Assembly (NCBI RefSeq): GCF_001591805.1 | Contig: NZ_BCVP01000007.1 | Coordinates: 124,001-188,000, forward strand | DNA: 64,000 bases | Reading direction: 5' to 3' | From: Neobacillus novalis NBRC 102450 | GTDB lineage: Bacteria; Bacillota; Bacilli; Bacillales; Cytobacillaceae | Shown here: piece after piece, positions 1-8,345 of the stretch | How the letters are laid out: every line of letters starts with the position of its first letter | How positions within the stretch are numbered: the stretch's first letter is position 1 | Made by a program: the position numbers and the translations under genes | The notes under the pieces: generated by a model | Databases searched by the model: none | Told to the model about the DNA's origin: nothing | The model's input: only the letters and a program-made list of their open reading frames with translations

Positions 1-1914
1 TGCTTGACGGCCATGCTTTCGATCAATAAAGAGCGGGATACTTTCCATTGGCCCGGGCCGGTACAACGCATTGACGGCTACAATATCCTCAAAGCGTGAA
101 GGTTTTAATCTGGTTAACACCTTCCGTATCCCTTCCGATTCCAGCTGAAATATCCCTGTCGTTTCGCCCCTTGCTAATAGTTCAAACGTCTTGGTATCTT
201 CTAATGGGATTTGCCCGATGTCTATATTTCTCCTTGTATGACGATGTATGGACGATAGGATTGTTTCAATTAGAGAAAGATTTCGTAAGCCAAGGAAGTC
301 CATTTTGAGGAGACCAATTTCTTCAAGATGCTCCATTGAATATTGAGTTAAATAAACTTGGTTAGACCCGCGTTGAATCGGAATTAACTCAATGAGCTGT
401 TTGTCGCTAATGACAACACCTGCAGCATGTGTAGATGTGTGGCGCGGCAGACCCTCGAGCTTTAAGGCTGTTTCAAATAGCCGTTTGTATTGCTCGGTTT
501 CATTAATCAGCCTGCGAAGCCCTTCAGATTCTTCAAATGCCTGTTGCAGGTTTATTCCTAAACGTGATGGAATAAGCCTTGACAATTGCTCCAGTTCCTT
601 TGAATTCAGGCCGAATACCCGGCCGACATCACGTAATGCCGCTTTGGCCGCCAGCGTTCCAAACGTGACTATTTGCGCAACGTGGAGCTCGCCGTATTTC
701 TTAGCTACATATTCAATCACTTCATCTCTACGATGGTCCGGAAAGTCAATATCGATATCAGGCATCGAAATCCGCTCAGGATTCAAAAACCGTTCGAATA
801 ACAAGGTATGCTTGATTGGGTCAACATCAGTGATGTACAAAACATAAGCAACAAGCGACCCCGCTGCCGAACCCCTGCCAGGTCCGGTCAATATTCCATT
901 TTCACGGGCATATCGCATAAAATCCCAGACAATTAAAAAGTAATTGCTAAACTTCATTCGTTTGATTACTGCTAGTTCATAGGATAATCGTTCAAAATAT
1001 TCTTGGCTTGGCGAGGAAAAGCGCTCGCTCAATCCTTTTCGGCATAATCTCTCCAAATATTCCTCAGCATCCAGGCCATTTTCTGTCGGGAAAGCAGGCA
1101 AATAGGTTTTATTGAGTTCTATATTGACATTGCATCTTTTAGCGATATGGATTGTGTTTTCCAATGCTTCAGGAAACTCGGAAAGGCAGTCGATCATTTC
1201 ACTGGCTGTTTTCAGATAGTATTGATCGCTTTGCAATCTTTCTCTATGGTCATCCTGTAATTTCTCACCATTTTTAATAGCTGACAAACACTCCTGAGCA
1301 AACATGTCTTCTTTTTCTAAATAATAGACCTGATTGGCGGCCGCTAACGGGACATTCATGTCTTTTGAAAGCAATTGGAGCTGTTTCCTTAGTTCCGTCT
1401 CCTGTTCCAGTTGGTGATTTTGGATTGCAAGAAAAAAATTCCCGGCGCCGAAAACGGCTTCAAGCTTTTTTATTAACTCTCTGGCAAATTCCTCTTTCCC
1501 ATTCAACAAGGACTGTTCAATTTCTCCCTCCATTCCAGGAGTAAGCGCAATCAGCCCCTTAGCATAATGCTTTAGCCATTTTAGCGGAATCCCATTATCG
1601 GCTTTCGTTTGTACCGTACTGGAGATTTTCAATAGGTTCTTATAACCTGTATTATTTTCAGCAAGTAAGACCAGTGGATAGGACTCATTCTCTTTACTAT
1701 CACTTTCCATATCCACGGTTAACCCAATGATTGGTTTAATGTTATTTTTTTTACACAATTTATAAAACTCAATTGTCCCGTACATGACATTTCGGTCAGT
1801 TAATGCAAGCTCCATAAAGCCTTTCTTCTTGGCATTTTCAATTAGATGAGGGACTGAGGCCGTACTTGTAAGCAGACTATACGCACTATAAACATGCAGG
1901 TGAATAAAAGACAT
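1..1914 (-). CDS. dnaE: DNA polymerase III subunit alpha DnaE (3' end beyond window)
   Basis: The essential replicative polymerase DnaE, which in Bacillus extends primers before handing over to PolC. The frame stays open from an ATG at 1914 to the left edge, giving 638 residues of a protein normally near 1110. The N-terminal PHP domain begins MSFIHLHVYSAYSLL. The palm motif PDIDIDF lies at residues 385-391, holding two catalytic aspartates, and the third falls in KMDFLGL near residue 539. GPGRGSAAGSLVAY is also visible. The start has AGAGG-like pairing just upstream. The tau-binding and OB-fold regions are outside the window. Divergent from ytrH, as in B. subtilis. Confidence 0.96.
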   Translation of the reverse strand, partial: MSFIHLHVYSAYSLLTSTASVPHLIENAKKKGFMELALTDRNVMYGTIEFYKLCKKNNIKPIIGLTVDMESDSKENESYPLVLLAENNTGYKNLLKISSTVQTKADNGIPLKWLKHYAKGLIALTPGMEGEIEQSLLNGKEEFARELIKKLEAVFGAGNFFLAIQNHQLEQETELRKQLQLLSKDMNVPLAAANQVYYLEKEDMFAQECLSAIKNGEKLQDDHRERLQSDQYYLKTASEMIDCLSEFPEALENTIHIAKRCNVNIELNKTYLPAFPTENGLDAEEYLERLCRKGLSERFSSPSQEYFERLSYELAVIKRMKFSNYFLIVWDFMRYARENGILTGPGRGSAAGSLVAYVLYITDVDPIKHTLLFERFLNPERISMPDIDIDFPDHRRDEVIEYVAKKYGELHVAQIVTFGTLAAKAALRDVGRVFGLNSKELEQLSRLIPSRLGINLQQAFEESEGLRRLINETEQYKRLFETALKLEGLPRHTSTHAAGVVISDKQLIELIPIQRGSNQVYLTQYSMEHLEEIGLLKMDFLGLRNLSLIETILSSIHRHTRRNIDIGQIPLEDTKTFELLARGETTGIFQLESEGIRKVLTRLKPSRFEDIVAVNALYRPGPMESIPLFIDRKHGRQA

Positions 1915-1998
1915 CCTCTTCACACCCTTAATTACTTGATCTTACTCTTTATTATAGAACTTTTATGCGAAAAAAGAAAATATGTTCTCATTTATTCA

Positions 1999-2027
1999 TC
2001 ATATTCTTAACGGTTTGTCCATATATT
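1999..2027 (+). promoter_or_regulatory. Sigma-E type promoter of ytrH-ytrI
   Basis: TCATATT at 1999-2005 and CATATATT at 2020-2027 are separated by 14 bases. This fits the mother-cell sigma-E pattern (ATATT, 13-15 bases, CATACAnT). The ytrHI operon is known to be sigma-E dependent in B. subtilis. Confidence 0.7.
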
Positions 2028-2070
2028 TGATAGAAAGGTCATGTGATTATCTGTAAGGGCGGTTGAAGGG

Positions 2071-2409
2071 ATGAAAGAAATTGGTTTTTTTCCTGCTTTT
2101 ATCGAAAGCTATTTTATTGCCTTAGGGGTTCTGCTGGGCGGGTCATTAATTGGCGGAATTGCCGCTTTCTTAACTGGTCAACCTCCGCTTACAACCGTTT
2201 ATCGCCTGTCTTCTTCACTTAGAATTTGGGCAATAATAGCGGCAATCGGCGGGACATTTGATACAGTATATTCGTTTGAAAAAGGCTTTTTGGATGCGGG
2301 CACAAAGGATCTGTTTAAACAATTATTATTAATTCTTTCTGCCTTAGGCGGCGCCCAGACAGGTGCACTCATTATTAATTGGCTTACCCAGGAGTATATA
2401 TCATCATGA
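2071..2409 (+). CDS. ytrH: YtrH family sporulation membrane protein
   Basis: A 112-residue integral membrane protein with about three hydrophobic segments (near residues 8-34, 48-66 and 84-105) and a glycine-rich first helix (LGVLLGGSLIGGIAAFL). B. subtilis YtrH has the same length and is made in the mother cell, where it contributes to spore formation. Its biochemical role is not known. The only usable start is the ATG at 2071, with AAGGG about 11 bases upstream. Its stop overlaps the next start (ATGA), so it is translationally coupled to ytrI. Confidence 0.9.
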   Translation: MKEIGFFPAFIESYFIALGVLLGGSLIGGIAAFLTGQPPLTTVYRLSSSLRIWAIIAAIGGTFDTVYSFEKGFLDAGTKDLFKQLLLILSALGGAQTGALIINWLTQEYISS

Positions 2410-2906
2410 GAATTCCGCCATTATATCGCAGACCAGCATGGCAGCGCTTTTTTGCCGGGATGGCTATTGGTGGTGCCATAAGCTGGTGCATCTTTTTATA
2501 TATTTACGGTGTCTGGCAGGAAGAGAATACGGAATTGCTTCGTAAACAACAGCAGGAAATCGTGGATTTAAACAATGAGAAAAAGATTTGGCAGGAAGAA
2601 TATAAGGAGATGAACAAACGGAATATTGAGCAGCTTACGGTTCAGAAAATCAATATAAAGATACTCAATGCAGAAAAATATAAGCTGGATTCCTTAAGTG
2701 TTTTAGAGACAGAGGACTCGGTTAGAGATGATATCGACATGATGCTGGCAAAGGATTTGGAAACGGTCTACAAATCGAAGGATCTACTGAAAAAAATCAT
2801 TGAAAACAAACCTATCAAAATTAATGATAAACGATATAAACTTAAAGTGAATGAATTGGTTATTTTTACAAACCTAACGATACAGCTTGAAATACAATTT
2901 GAATAA
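2406..2906 (+). CDS. ytrI: YtrI family sporulation membrane protein
   Basis: A 166-residue protein with one membrane segment near residues 14-36 followed by a charged, heptad-like coiled-coil stretch (about 38-115) and a short C-terminal domain. B. subtilis YtrI is co-transcribed with ytrH and needed for efficient sporulation. I chose the ATG at 2406 (MRIPPLYRRP), which overlaps the ytrH stop and has AGGAG at 2390-2394. A start 27 bases upstream would lie inside ytrH and has no ribosome site. A terminator shared with nrnA follows immediately. Confidence 0.88.
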   Translation: MRIPPLYRRPAWQRFFAGMAIGGAISWCIFLYIYGVWQEENTELLRKQQQEIVDLNNEKKIWQEEYKEMNKRNIEQLTVQKINIKILNAEKYKLDSLSVLETEDSVRDDIDMMLAKDLETVYKSKDLLKKIIENKPIKINDKRYKLKVNELVIFTNLTIQLEIQFE

Positions 2907-2928
2907 ACGGCCCAATTTCTGGGCCGTT
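2906..2928. terminator. Bidirectional terminator, ytrI / nrnA
   Basis: AACGGCCCA (2906-2914) pairs perfectly with TGGGCCGTT (2920-2928). A T-rich tail on + and the mirrored run on - serve the two convergent genes. Confidence 0.85.
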
Positions 2929-2933
2929 CTTTA

Positions 2934-3878
2934 TTATTGTAAATAGTTTTCACATACCTCGTCTAGTTCTTTTAAGACGTCCTCCACTTCGTTCCACGAA
3001 TAGATTGATGCACCCGAGGCAAGTGGATGTCCGCCCCCCTTGAACTTTCTCGCTACCCCATTGATCACCGGTCCCTTTGAACGGAGCCGCACCCGTATTT
3101 GGTCGCCTTCCTCAATGAAAAAGACCCAGGCTTTAATCCCTTTTACATTTCCTAATGTTCCGACAAGCAGGGAGGCCTCTGCCGGCTTTGCCCCGTATTC
3201 CGCTAATAACTCTTTTGTCAGTCTAACAGAAGCAACACCGTTTTTCTGGAGCTCAAATGTTTGGAGAATATACCCGTTTAACTTAATGATATGGGCATCC
3301 AATTCATACATCCTGTCAAATAGTTCAGTCCGCGAGAAATGATAGTGGATTAATTCCCCCGCATAGGCAAAGGTTTTTTCTGTCGTACTTGGAAAAAGGA
3401 ATCTGCCTGTATCACCGACAATCCCTGCGTATAACAGTCTTGCCGCCTCATCATTCATTTTCAGCCTTGATTCTCTTCCGGCTAAATAAAATTCATAAAT
3501 CATCTCACTGCATGAGCTGGCATTTGTGTCGACCCATAATAAATCACCATAAGGATCTTCGTTTGGATGATGATCAATTTTGATCAGCTTATCTCCCAAT
3601 GAATAGCGGTCATCACAAATCCTTTCGGCATTTGCCGTATCACACACAATTACCAAGGCACCTTTATAGACTTCATCCTCAATAACATCAAGCCTCCGCA
3701 GAAAATCTAGCGTTGGTTCTTCCTGGCCAACAGCGTAAACCTTTTTCTCCGGATAAGATGTTTGTAAAATTGCCGCCAATCCGCCTTGTGAACCATAGGC
3801 ATCAGGGTCAGGTCGGACGTGGCGATGGATAATAATCGTTTCATATTGTTCAATTGCTGCTATTATTTTCTCAATCAT
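2934..3878 (-). CDS. nrnA: Bifunctional oligoribonuclease/PAP phosphatase NrnA
   Basis: A DHH/DHHA1 phosphoesterase of 314 residues. It degrades nanoRNAs (2-5 nt) to mononucleotides and dephosphorylates 3'-phosphoadenosine 5'-phosphate. Visible motifs are HRHVRPDPDAYGSQ (residues 18-31), IDHHPNED near residue 104 (the DHH signature) and the DHHA1 motif GGGHPLASGA near 281-290. AAGGAG precedes the ATG. In B. subtilis the same gene (ytqI) sits between ytrI and ytpI. The PAP activity links it to sulfur assimilation. Confidence 0.95.
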   Translation of the reverse strand: MIEKIIAAIEQYETIIIHRHVRPDPDAYGSQGGLAAILQTSYPEKKVYAVGQEEPTLDFLRRLDVIEDEVYKGALVIVCDTANAERICDDRYSLGDKLIKIDHHPNEDPYGDLLWVDTNASSCSEMIYEFYLAGRESRLKMNDEAARLLYAGIVGDTGRFLFPSTTEKTFAYAGELIHYHFSRTELFDRMYELDAHIIKLNGYILQTFELQKNGVASVRLTKELLAEYGAKPAEASLLVGTLGNVKGIKAWVFFIEEGDQIRVRLRSKGPVINGVARKFKGGGHPLASGASIYSWNEVEDVLKELDEVCENYLQ

Positions 3879-3966
3879 AGGGTCTCCTTCTTAGAACCAA
3901 ATGTGGCATTTTTTTAATAGAACAGGTACAATTATAGAAGATTTTCGAAACTTGGAGGAACAGATC

Positions 3967-4278
3967 ATGTTTGTATTCGTTGTCTTAATTGTACTATTAT
4001 TTGCTTTCTATTTATTTTATAAAACAAAATACTTCAGAAGCAACCGTCATGTCGAAAAGAAATGGCTTTCAGCAAAAGCAAATATTGCCCTTGGGCTATT
4101 TGTATTATTATTTGGTATCAATCATCTGCTATTCATCTCCGAATCGACGGTGACTTATCTTGTTGCCGCCATATTTATTATTTATGGCGCCATATTCAGC
4201 TGGATTGGCTTCAAAAAATATAAACATTACCTTCCATTTGCCATCGAGGAAGCAAAGACCCTCGATGCCCAAAAATAA
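3967..4278 (+). CDS. ytpI: YtpI family membrane protein
   Basis: A 103-residue protein with three predicted membrane segments (about 2-20, 39-58, 62-82) and a basic loop KTKYFRSNRHVEKKW. No enzymatic motif is visible and the family has no assigned function that I know of. An ATG at 3901 is in frame, but GGAGG at 3954-3958 places the start at 3967 (MFVFVVLIVLL), which also matches the usual family length. Confidence 0.85.
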   Translation: MFVFVVLIVLLFAFYLFYKTKYFRSNRHVEKKWLSAKANIALGLFVLLFGINHLLFISESTVTYLVAAIFIIYGAIFSWIGFKKYKHYLPFAIEEAKTLDAQK

Positions 4279-4284
4279 AAGTTG

Positions 4285-4311
4285 AGCCGCTTCTCAGGCT
4301 GGGAAGCGGCT
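4285..4311. terminator. Terminator between ytpI and ytoI
   Basis: AGCCGCTTC (4285-4293) pairs with GAAGCGGCT (4303-4311). The T-tract is short on + and longer on -, so it probably serves both convergent genes. Confidence 0.75.
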
Positions 4312-4320
4312 TTCACATTG

Positions 4321-5640
4321 TTAACTTCTGTCAATTAACTGACACATCATCATCGCTTTTCCAACCAAGACCCCTTCATTGAACACTTCTACATCTACCT
4401 TGCCAAATTTCCGTCCTACTTCAAGTATTTTTGGATAAACTTCTAACCTACTCTCCATTTGAACCGGTTTAATAAAGTAAATGGTCATGTTTTCGACAAC
4501 GAGGTCACCTTTTTTATAGCTTCTTAGTACCCGGTTGGCAGCGTCTGAGACAATGGTCGTAAAGACACCATACGAAATAGTTCCGAGGTGGTTGGTCATT
4601 TGCGGCGTCACTTCGCAGGAGTAGACTTCATCCCCTTTTGCCCTTCCCTGCATTAATACCATTTGATTGGTTACGATGTCATCAATCGTTTCCCCAACCT
4701 GCGGCTGCCGTTGGTTCATTTGCAGTGCCTTTAAGACATCCTGCCTGCTGATAATCCCTTCTAAACGGTTGGAGTCATCGGCAACGGGAAGCACTTCAAT
4801 CCCTTCCCAGACCATCGTATGGGCGGTCGAAGCGACACTTGTCTTGCCATTAACCGTCATCGGATGTTTTGTCATAATCTTGTCGATGGAGGCTTCTAAA
4901 TCCTGACCTAAAATATCCTTACTTGTCACCATTCCTTGAATCTTCATGTTTTGGTCGACAACAGGATAACGGCTGTGTGTTGTTTCTTGGTTAAATTCAT
5001 GCCATTTTGCCACCTTATCAGACGTTTTTAAATAATACGTGTCTGCAAGTGGTGTTAAAATATCTTCTACTAAAATAATTTCCTTTTTGATTAATTGGTC
5101 ATAAATGGCCCGGTTAATCATCGTAGCGACCGTAAAGGTATCATAGCTTGTAGAAATAACCGGCAATTCCATTTTATCTGCCAGTTTTTTCACGTGTTCC
5201 TCAGAATCAAAGCCTCCGGTTATTAACACCGCAGCCCCTGCTTTTAACGCCAGCTCATGTGCCTGCGTCCTGTTTCCGACAATTAACAGGTTCCCAGCTT
5301 CAGTGTAACGCATCATTGCCTCAAGTTTCATTGCCCCGATGACAAATTTATTTAGGGTTTTATGCAAGCCAGTTCTGCCGCCTAATACTTGACCGTCCAC
5401 GATGTTTACTATTTCGGCAAAAGTAAGCTTTTCAATATTTTCTTTCTTCTTCCGTTCAATTCGAATCGTGCCAACTCTTTCAATCGTGCTGACATACCCC
5501 TTATTTTCCGCTTCCTTAATCGCCCGGTAAGCTGTCCCTTCACTTACGGACATCGCCTTGGCAATTTGCCTGACTGATATCTTTTCTCCAATCGGGAGTC
5601 CATCAATGTATTGTAATATTTGTTCATGCTTAGTAGCCAA
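4321..5640 (-). CDS. ytoI: YtoI: HTH-DRTGG-CBS-hotdog domain regulator
   Basis: A 439-residue protein, the size of B. subtilis YtoI. The order is an N-terminal winged-helix region (SVRQIAKAMSVSEGTAYRAIKEAE), a DRTGG domain (TFAEIVNIVDGQVLGG), two CBS domains (about residues 190-310) and a C-terminal hotdog/thioesterase-like fold. The CBS pair probably senses an adenine nucleotide. The ligand and target are unknown. The start is the TTG at 5640 after GAGGGTG. The longer in-frame ATG at 5736 falls on the -35 box of its own promoter and cannot be used. Confidence 0.9.
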   Translation of the reverse strand: MATKHEQILQYIDGLPIGEKISVRQIAKAMSVSEGTAYRAIKEAENKGYVSTIERVGTIRIERKKKENIEKLTFAEIVNIVDGQVLGGRTGLHKTLNKFVIGAMKLEAMMRYTEAGNLLIVGNRTQAHELALKAGAAVLITGGFDSEEHVKKLADKMELPVISTSYDTFTVATMINRAIYDQLIKKEIILVEDILTPLADTYYLKTSDKVAKWHEFNQETTHSRYPVVDQNMKIQGMVTSKDILGQDLEASIDKIMTKHPMTVNGKTSVASTAHTMVWEGIEVLPVADDSNRLEGIISRQDVLKALQMNQRQPQVGETIDDIVTNQMVLMQGRAKGDEVYSCEVTPQMTNHLGTISYGVFTTIVSDAANRVLRSYKKGDLVVENMTIYFIKPVQMESRLEVYPKILEVGRKFGKVDVEVFNEGVLVGKAMMMCQLIDRS

Positions 5641-5707
5641 GCCTTCACCCTCTATTTTCAAATTCCAATTTATCCAGTCAGTCCTTAACCAGATTTGTCT
5701 AAATTTA

Positions 5708-5736
5708 ATTATAGAGTTTAAAAGGCCTTGATTCAA
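5708..5736 (-). promoter_or_regulatory. Sigma-A promoter of ytoI
   Basis: Read on the minus strand: TTGAAT (5731-5736), 17-base spacer, TATAAT (5708-5713). The predicted transcript starts near 5701, about 60 bases before the TTG start. Confidence 0.75.
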
Positions 5737-5767
5737 TGCGGTTTCTTACAAAGTCACCTTATTCCCA

Positions 5768-6001
5768 TTAATATGCGCGGGATTTCTTTTTTTTCAGCTG
5801 TGATTGCTGTCTTTGTCCTTGTCTTTTCGGGCTATAAAGCAGACCAGTAAGATTTCCAGCGATCACCATCAATGCAAACGCAAGCCAAGCGATCGAAAAT
5901 ATTCCCTCCGCACCATTTGCATGAACCGATAATCTCGGAACGGCAAAATAGAGCATGAAGGCCACTAGCAGCAGACAAAGTACATATCTATTCTTCTTCA
6001 A
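5768..6001 (-). CDS. Small two-segment membrane protein of unknown function
   Basis: 77 residues: a basic N-terminus (LKKNR), membrane helix 1 (about 6-24), a short extracytoplasmic loop (SVHANGAEG), membrane helix 2 (about 32-52) and a very basic tail (KRQGQRQQSQLKKKKSR). I do not recognise it. I chose the TTG at 6001 because AAGGGAGG lies eight bases upstream. The ATG at 6049 would put 16 extra residues containing the ribosome site in front. It lies between ytkL and ytoI on the same strand. Confidence 0.7.
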   Translation of the reverse strand: MKKNRYVLCLLLVAFMLYFAVPRLSVHANGAEGIFSIAWLAFALMVIAGNLTGLLYSPKRQGQRQQSQLKKKKSRAY

Positions 6002-6088
6002 CTTTTCTTCCTCCCTTAAAAAAATACGGCTTGTTCCATCTTTATGCACAAAGGAGGAAAAAAAGTATATGAACGCCTAGAATCGGGC

Positions 6089-6769
6089 TTAAAAATCGAT
6101 TGCTTCGCCTGGGACTAACACTTTACCATTTTGATCTTCAAGCAGTTCAATAAATTGATATGGATCCTGTTTAATAGGCGGGAATGTATTGTAGTGCATC
6201 GGTACAACCGTCTTGGCATTTAACAGTTTAGCTGCATAGGCTGCATCTTCAGGTCCCATGGTAAAATTGTCACCAATCGGCAAGAAGGCTAAATCAATCG
6301 GATGACGTTCTCCAATCAGTTTCATATCCGAAAATAGTCCCGTATCACCGGCATGATAAATGGTTTTACCTTCGCTCATAACTAGAATTCCGGCTGGCAT
6401 ACCGCAATAGATGAGTTCATTATTTTCGGTTTCGTAGCTCGAGCCGTGGAAGGCTTGAGTCAGCTTTACTTTACCGAAATCAAACTGATAGGCACCGCCA
6501 ATATGCAGGCCGTGGGTATTGATCCCCTGCCAGCCTAGGAAGGTAGCAATTTCGTGGTTGGCAATCACAAGGGCATTATGCCTTGTTGCTAACTCAACAG
6601 TGTCCCCGACATGGTCATTGTGACCGTGCGATAAGATAATCACATCTGGTTTAACCTCTTCAACAGTTAAGTCCGTTAATCGGTTGCCCTTAATAAAAGG
6701 GTCAATTAAAATGGTTTTCCCATTTGTGTTAATTTGAACAACTGAATGTCCGTGATATGAAACTCTCAT
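6089..6769 (-). CDS. ytkL: Metal-dependent hydrolase YtkL (UPF0173, beta-lactamase fold)
   Basis: A 226-residue metallo-beta-lactamase-fold hydrolase. The metal motif [10 protein letters not shown] (HxHxDH) lies near residues 52-61, with further ligand candidates in YHAGDTGLF and PMHYNTFP. The physiological substrate is not established for the family. ATG-ATG gives two possible starts (6772 and 6769). AAGGAG is better spaced for the second. A 14-bp palindrome lies in the region shared with the divergent dipeptidase gene. Confidence 0.9.
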   Translation of the reverse strand: MRVSYHGHSVVQINTNGKTILIDPFIKGNRLTDLTVEEVKPDVIILSHGHNDHVGDTVELATRHNALVIANHEIATFLGWQGINTHGLHIGGAYQFDFGKVKLTQAFHGSSYETENNELIYCGMPAGILVMSEGKTIYHAGDTGLFSDMKLIGERHPIDLAFLPIGDNFTMGPEDAAYAAKLLNAKTVVPMHYNTFPPIKQDPYQFIELLEDQNGKVLVPGEAIDF

Positions 6770-6856
6770 CATCCCAACTCCTTTAAATTGTTATAGTATG
6801 TACTTCTCGAAAAGTTTCGGAAATCCTTCCTCATTTATTCCCATAAGCTGCAGGTA

Positions 6857-6870
6857 TTAGCACATGCTAA
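6857..6870. promoter_or_regulatory. Palindrome in ytkL/dipeptidase divergent region
   Basis: TTAGCA-CA-TGCTAA is a perfect 6-2-6 inverted repeat between two divergent genes. It has operator-like geometry, but I cannot assign a regulator. Confidence 0.35.
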
Positions 6871-6948
6871 GATGTGTTAGTTTACAATTGAAATAAATAT
6901 TGATACTCTCAAATTGGAATTGATTTTTTAAAATGGGGGCCACTAAAC

Positions 6949-8046
6949 ATGAATCAGCGATTAGTAAAGCTTCAAACATGGATGAAGGAAAATGAGATCG
7001 AAGTTAGTTTTCTTACTTCAACCGAAAATGTATTTTATTTAAGTGGTTATTACACCGACCCGCATGAACGATTGCTGGCGCTTGTTGTTTTTCAAGAGGA
7101 GGAACCGTTCCTCGTATGTCCTGCAATGGAAGTGCATGACGCCAAACGTTCCGGCTGGGAGCATGAAATCATCGGCTATAGCGACATCGAAAATCCGTGG
7201 GAAATGATTCTGCATTCTATCAATAAAAGAAGCAATGGTGTTTCGAAAGCGGCAATTGAAAAAGAACATATGAATGTCGAACGCTTTGAGCATCTTACAC
7301 AATTGTTCCCAAGTGCATCATTTGTTTCTGCAGAAGAGAAATTACGACAACTGCGTATGATAAAAGATGCAAAAGAGCTTAAAAGTATTGAAGAGGCTTG
7401 TGCCCTTGCCGACTATGCTGTGGAATTCGGTGCAAGTGAAATTAAAGAAGGCAAAACAGAGCTGGATATCCTTAATGCCTTAGAGTATGCTTTAAAGCAA
7501 AAGGGTGTTAAAGAAATGTCGTTTTCGACTATGGTGTTGACCGGAGCAAATGCCGCTTCACCTCACGGGAACCCTGGGGAAACAAAAATTCGTAAAGGTG
7601 ACCTCGTTTTATTCGATTTGGGTGTCGTCGTCGACAGATATTGTTCTGATATCACGAGAACCGTTGCGTATGGGGACATTAACGACAAACAAAAAGAAAT
7701 TTATGATACAGTTTTAAAGGCGGAGCTCGCAGCCATTGAAGCAAGTAAGCCTGGCGTAACGGCAGCAGAAGTTGACCTTACTGCGCGTCGAATTATTGCC
7801 GATGCAGGGTATGGAGAATATTTCCCACACCGTTTAGGACACGGGCTAGGAATAGGCGTTCATGAGTATCCTTCCATGACTGAAACCAATCAGTTATTGA
7901 TCGAAGAAGGAATGGTATATACGATTGAACCGGGAATTTACGTACCTAATGTAGCTGGTGTTCGAATTGAGGATGATATTTATATTACTGCTGATGGTGC
8001 AAAAGTTTTAACTAAATTCCCAAAAGAATTACAAATTATCAAATAG
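6949..8046 (+). CDS. Xaa-Pro dipeptidase, M24 family (YkvY-like)
   Basis: A 365-residue pita-bread metallopeptidase that cleaves Xaa-Pro dipeptides in the cytoplasm. It has an N-terminal creatinase-like domain (about 1-130) and a catalytic domain with the five metal ligands: Asp in LFDLGVVVD and DITRT, His in HRLGHGLGIGVHE, Glu in TIEPGIYVP and Glu in GVRIEDDI. The sequence resembles B. subtilis YkvY most closely. GGGGGCC precedes the ATG. It ends about 20 bases before the promoter of an intergenic RNA candidate. Confidence 0.92.
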   Translation: MNQRLVKLQTWMKENEIEVSFLTSTENVFYLSGYYTDPHERLLALVVFQEEEPFLVCPAMEVHDAKRSGWEHEIIGYSDIENPWEMILHSINKRSNGVSKAAIEKEHMNVERFEHLTQLFPSASFVSAEEKLRQLRMIKDAKELKSIEEACALADYAVEFGASEIKEGKTELDILNALEYALKQKGVKEMSFSTMVLTGANAASPHGNPGETKIRKGDLVLFDLGVVVDRYCSDITRTVAYGDINDKQKEIYDTVLKAELAAIEASKPGVTAAEVDLTARRIIADAGYGEYFPHRLGHGLGIGVHEYPSMTETNQLLIEEGMVYTIEPGIYVPNVAGVRIEDDIYITADGAKVLTKFPKELQIIK

Positions 8047-8068
8047 GCTCATTTGGATTTTTTTAACA

Positions 8069-8097
8069 TTGAACTATCATGTGTATTGGTGTAATAT
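8069..8097 (+). promoter_or_regulatory. Sigma-A promoter of the intergenic RNA
   Basis: TTGAAC (8069-8074), 17-base spacer, TAATAT (8092-8097). The predicted start is A8104, two bases before the long closing stem of the RNA begins. Confidence 0.55.
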
Positions 8098-8103
8098 ACA
8101 AAT

Positions 8104-8340
8104 ACAAGCTGCATTGTACGTAATCATAATAAAGTTTTAACCTTTAAGCTGTAATAGGGAGTTTAACCATTGAAGCTGGAATGACAAGCCTCTGTCTATA
8201 AGACTTGGAGGACAGGCAGAAAAGTTTCTGAGAACACCCACTTTGAGGAGTGGTGGTTTAAAACTTTCTTATATTCCTACGGCAATTGCGGCTTACATAG
8301 TTTAAAAAAAAACCAGCTTCTTTTGGAAGCTGGTTTTCTT
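8104..8340 (+). ncRNA. Structured small RNA candidate, 6S-like in size and closing stem
   Basis: About 300 bases between convergent genes with no reading frame, but with a promoter, a terminator and extensive pairing. The ends pair: AAGCUGCAUUGUACGUA (8106-8122) with UACGGCAAUUGCGGCUU (8278-8294), with few bulges. A second nested helix joins AAAGUUUUAACC (8131-8142) to GGUUUAAAACUUU (8255-8267), leaving an A/U-rich internal bubble. Apical hairpins include GUC-UAUAA-GAC, CAGAAA-AG-UUUCUG and CCACU-UUGAGG-AGUGG. The ends-paired part is about 190 nt, the size of Bacillus 6S RNA, but I cannot confirm the family. The branched interior is a point against 6S. It is not a leader: the next gene runs the other way. 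Confidence 0.55.
8311..8335. terminator. Bidirectional terminator, intergenic RNA / ald
   Basis: AACCAGCTTC (8311-8320) pairs with GAAGCTGGTT (8326-8335). There are T-tracts on both sides. Confidence 0.9.
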
Positions 8341-8345
8341 TTTTC

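Noticed and set aside
4321-5736. Longer start for ytoI at 5736
   Set aside because: The ATG overlaps the -35 box of the gene's sigma-A promoter, so it lies upstream of the transcript.
8069-8345. T-box or riboswitch for a downstream gene
   Set aside because: The element is followed by a terminator and then a gene on the opposite strand, and no T-box core sequence is present.
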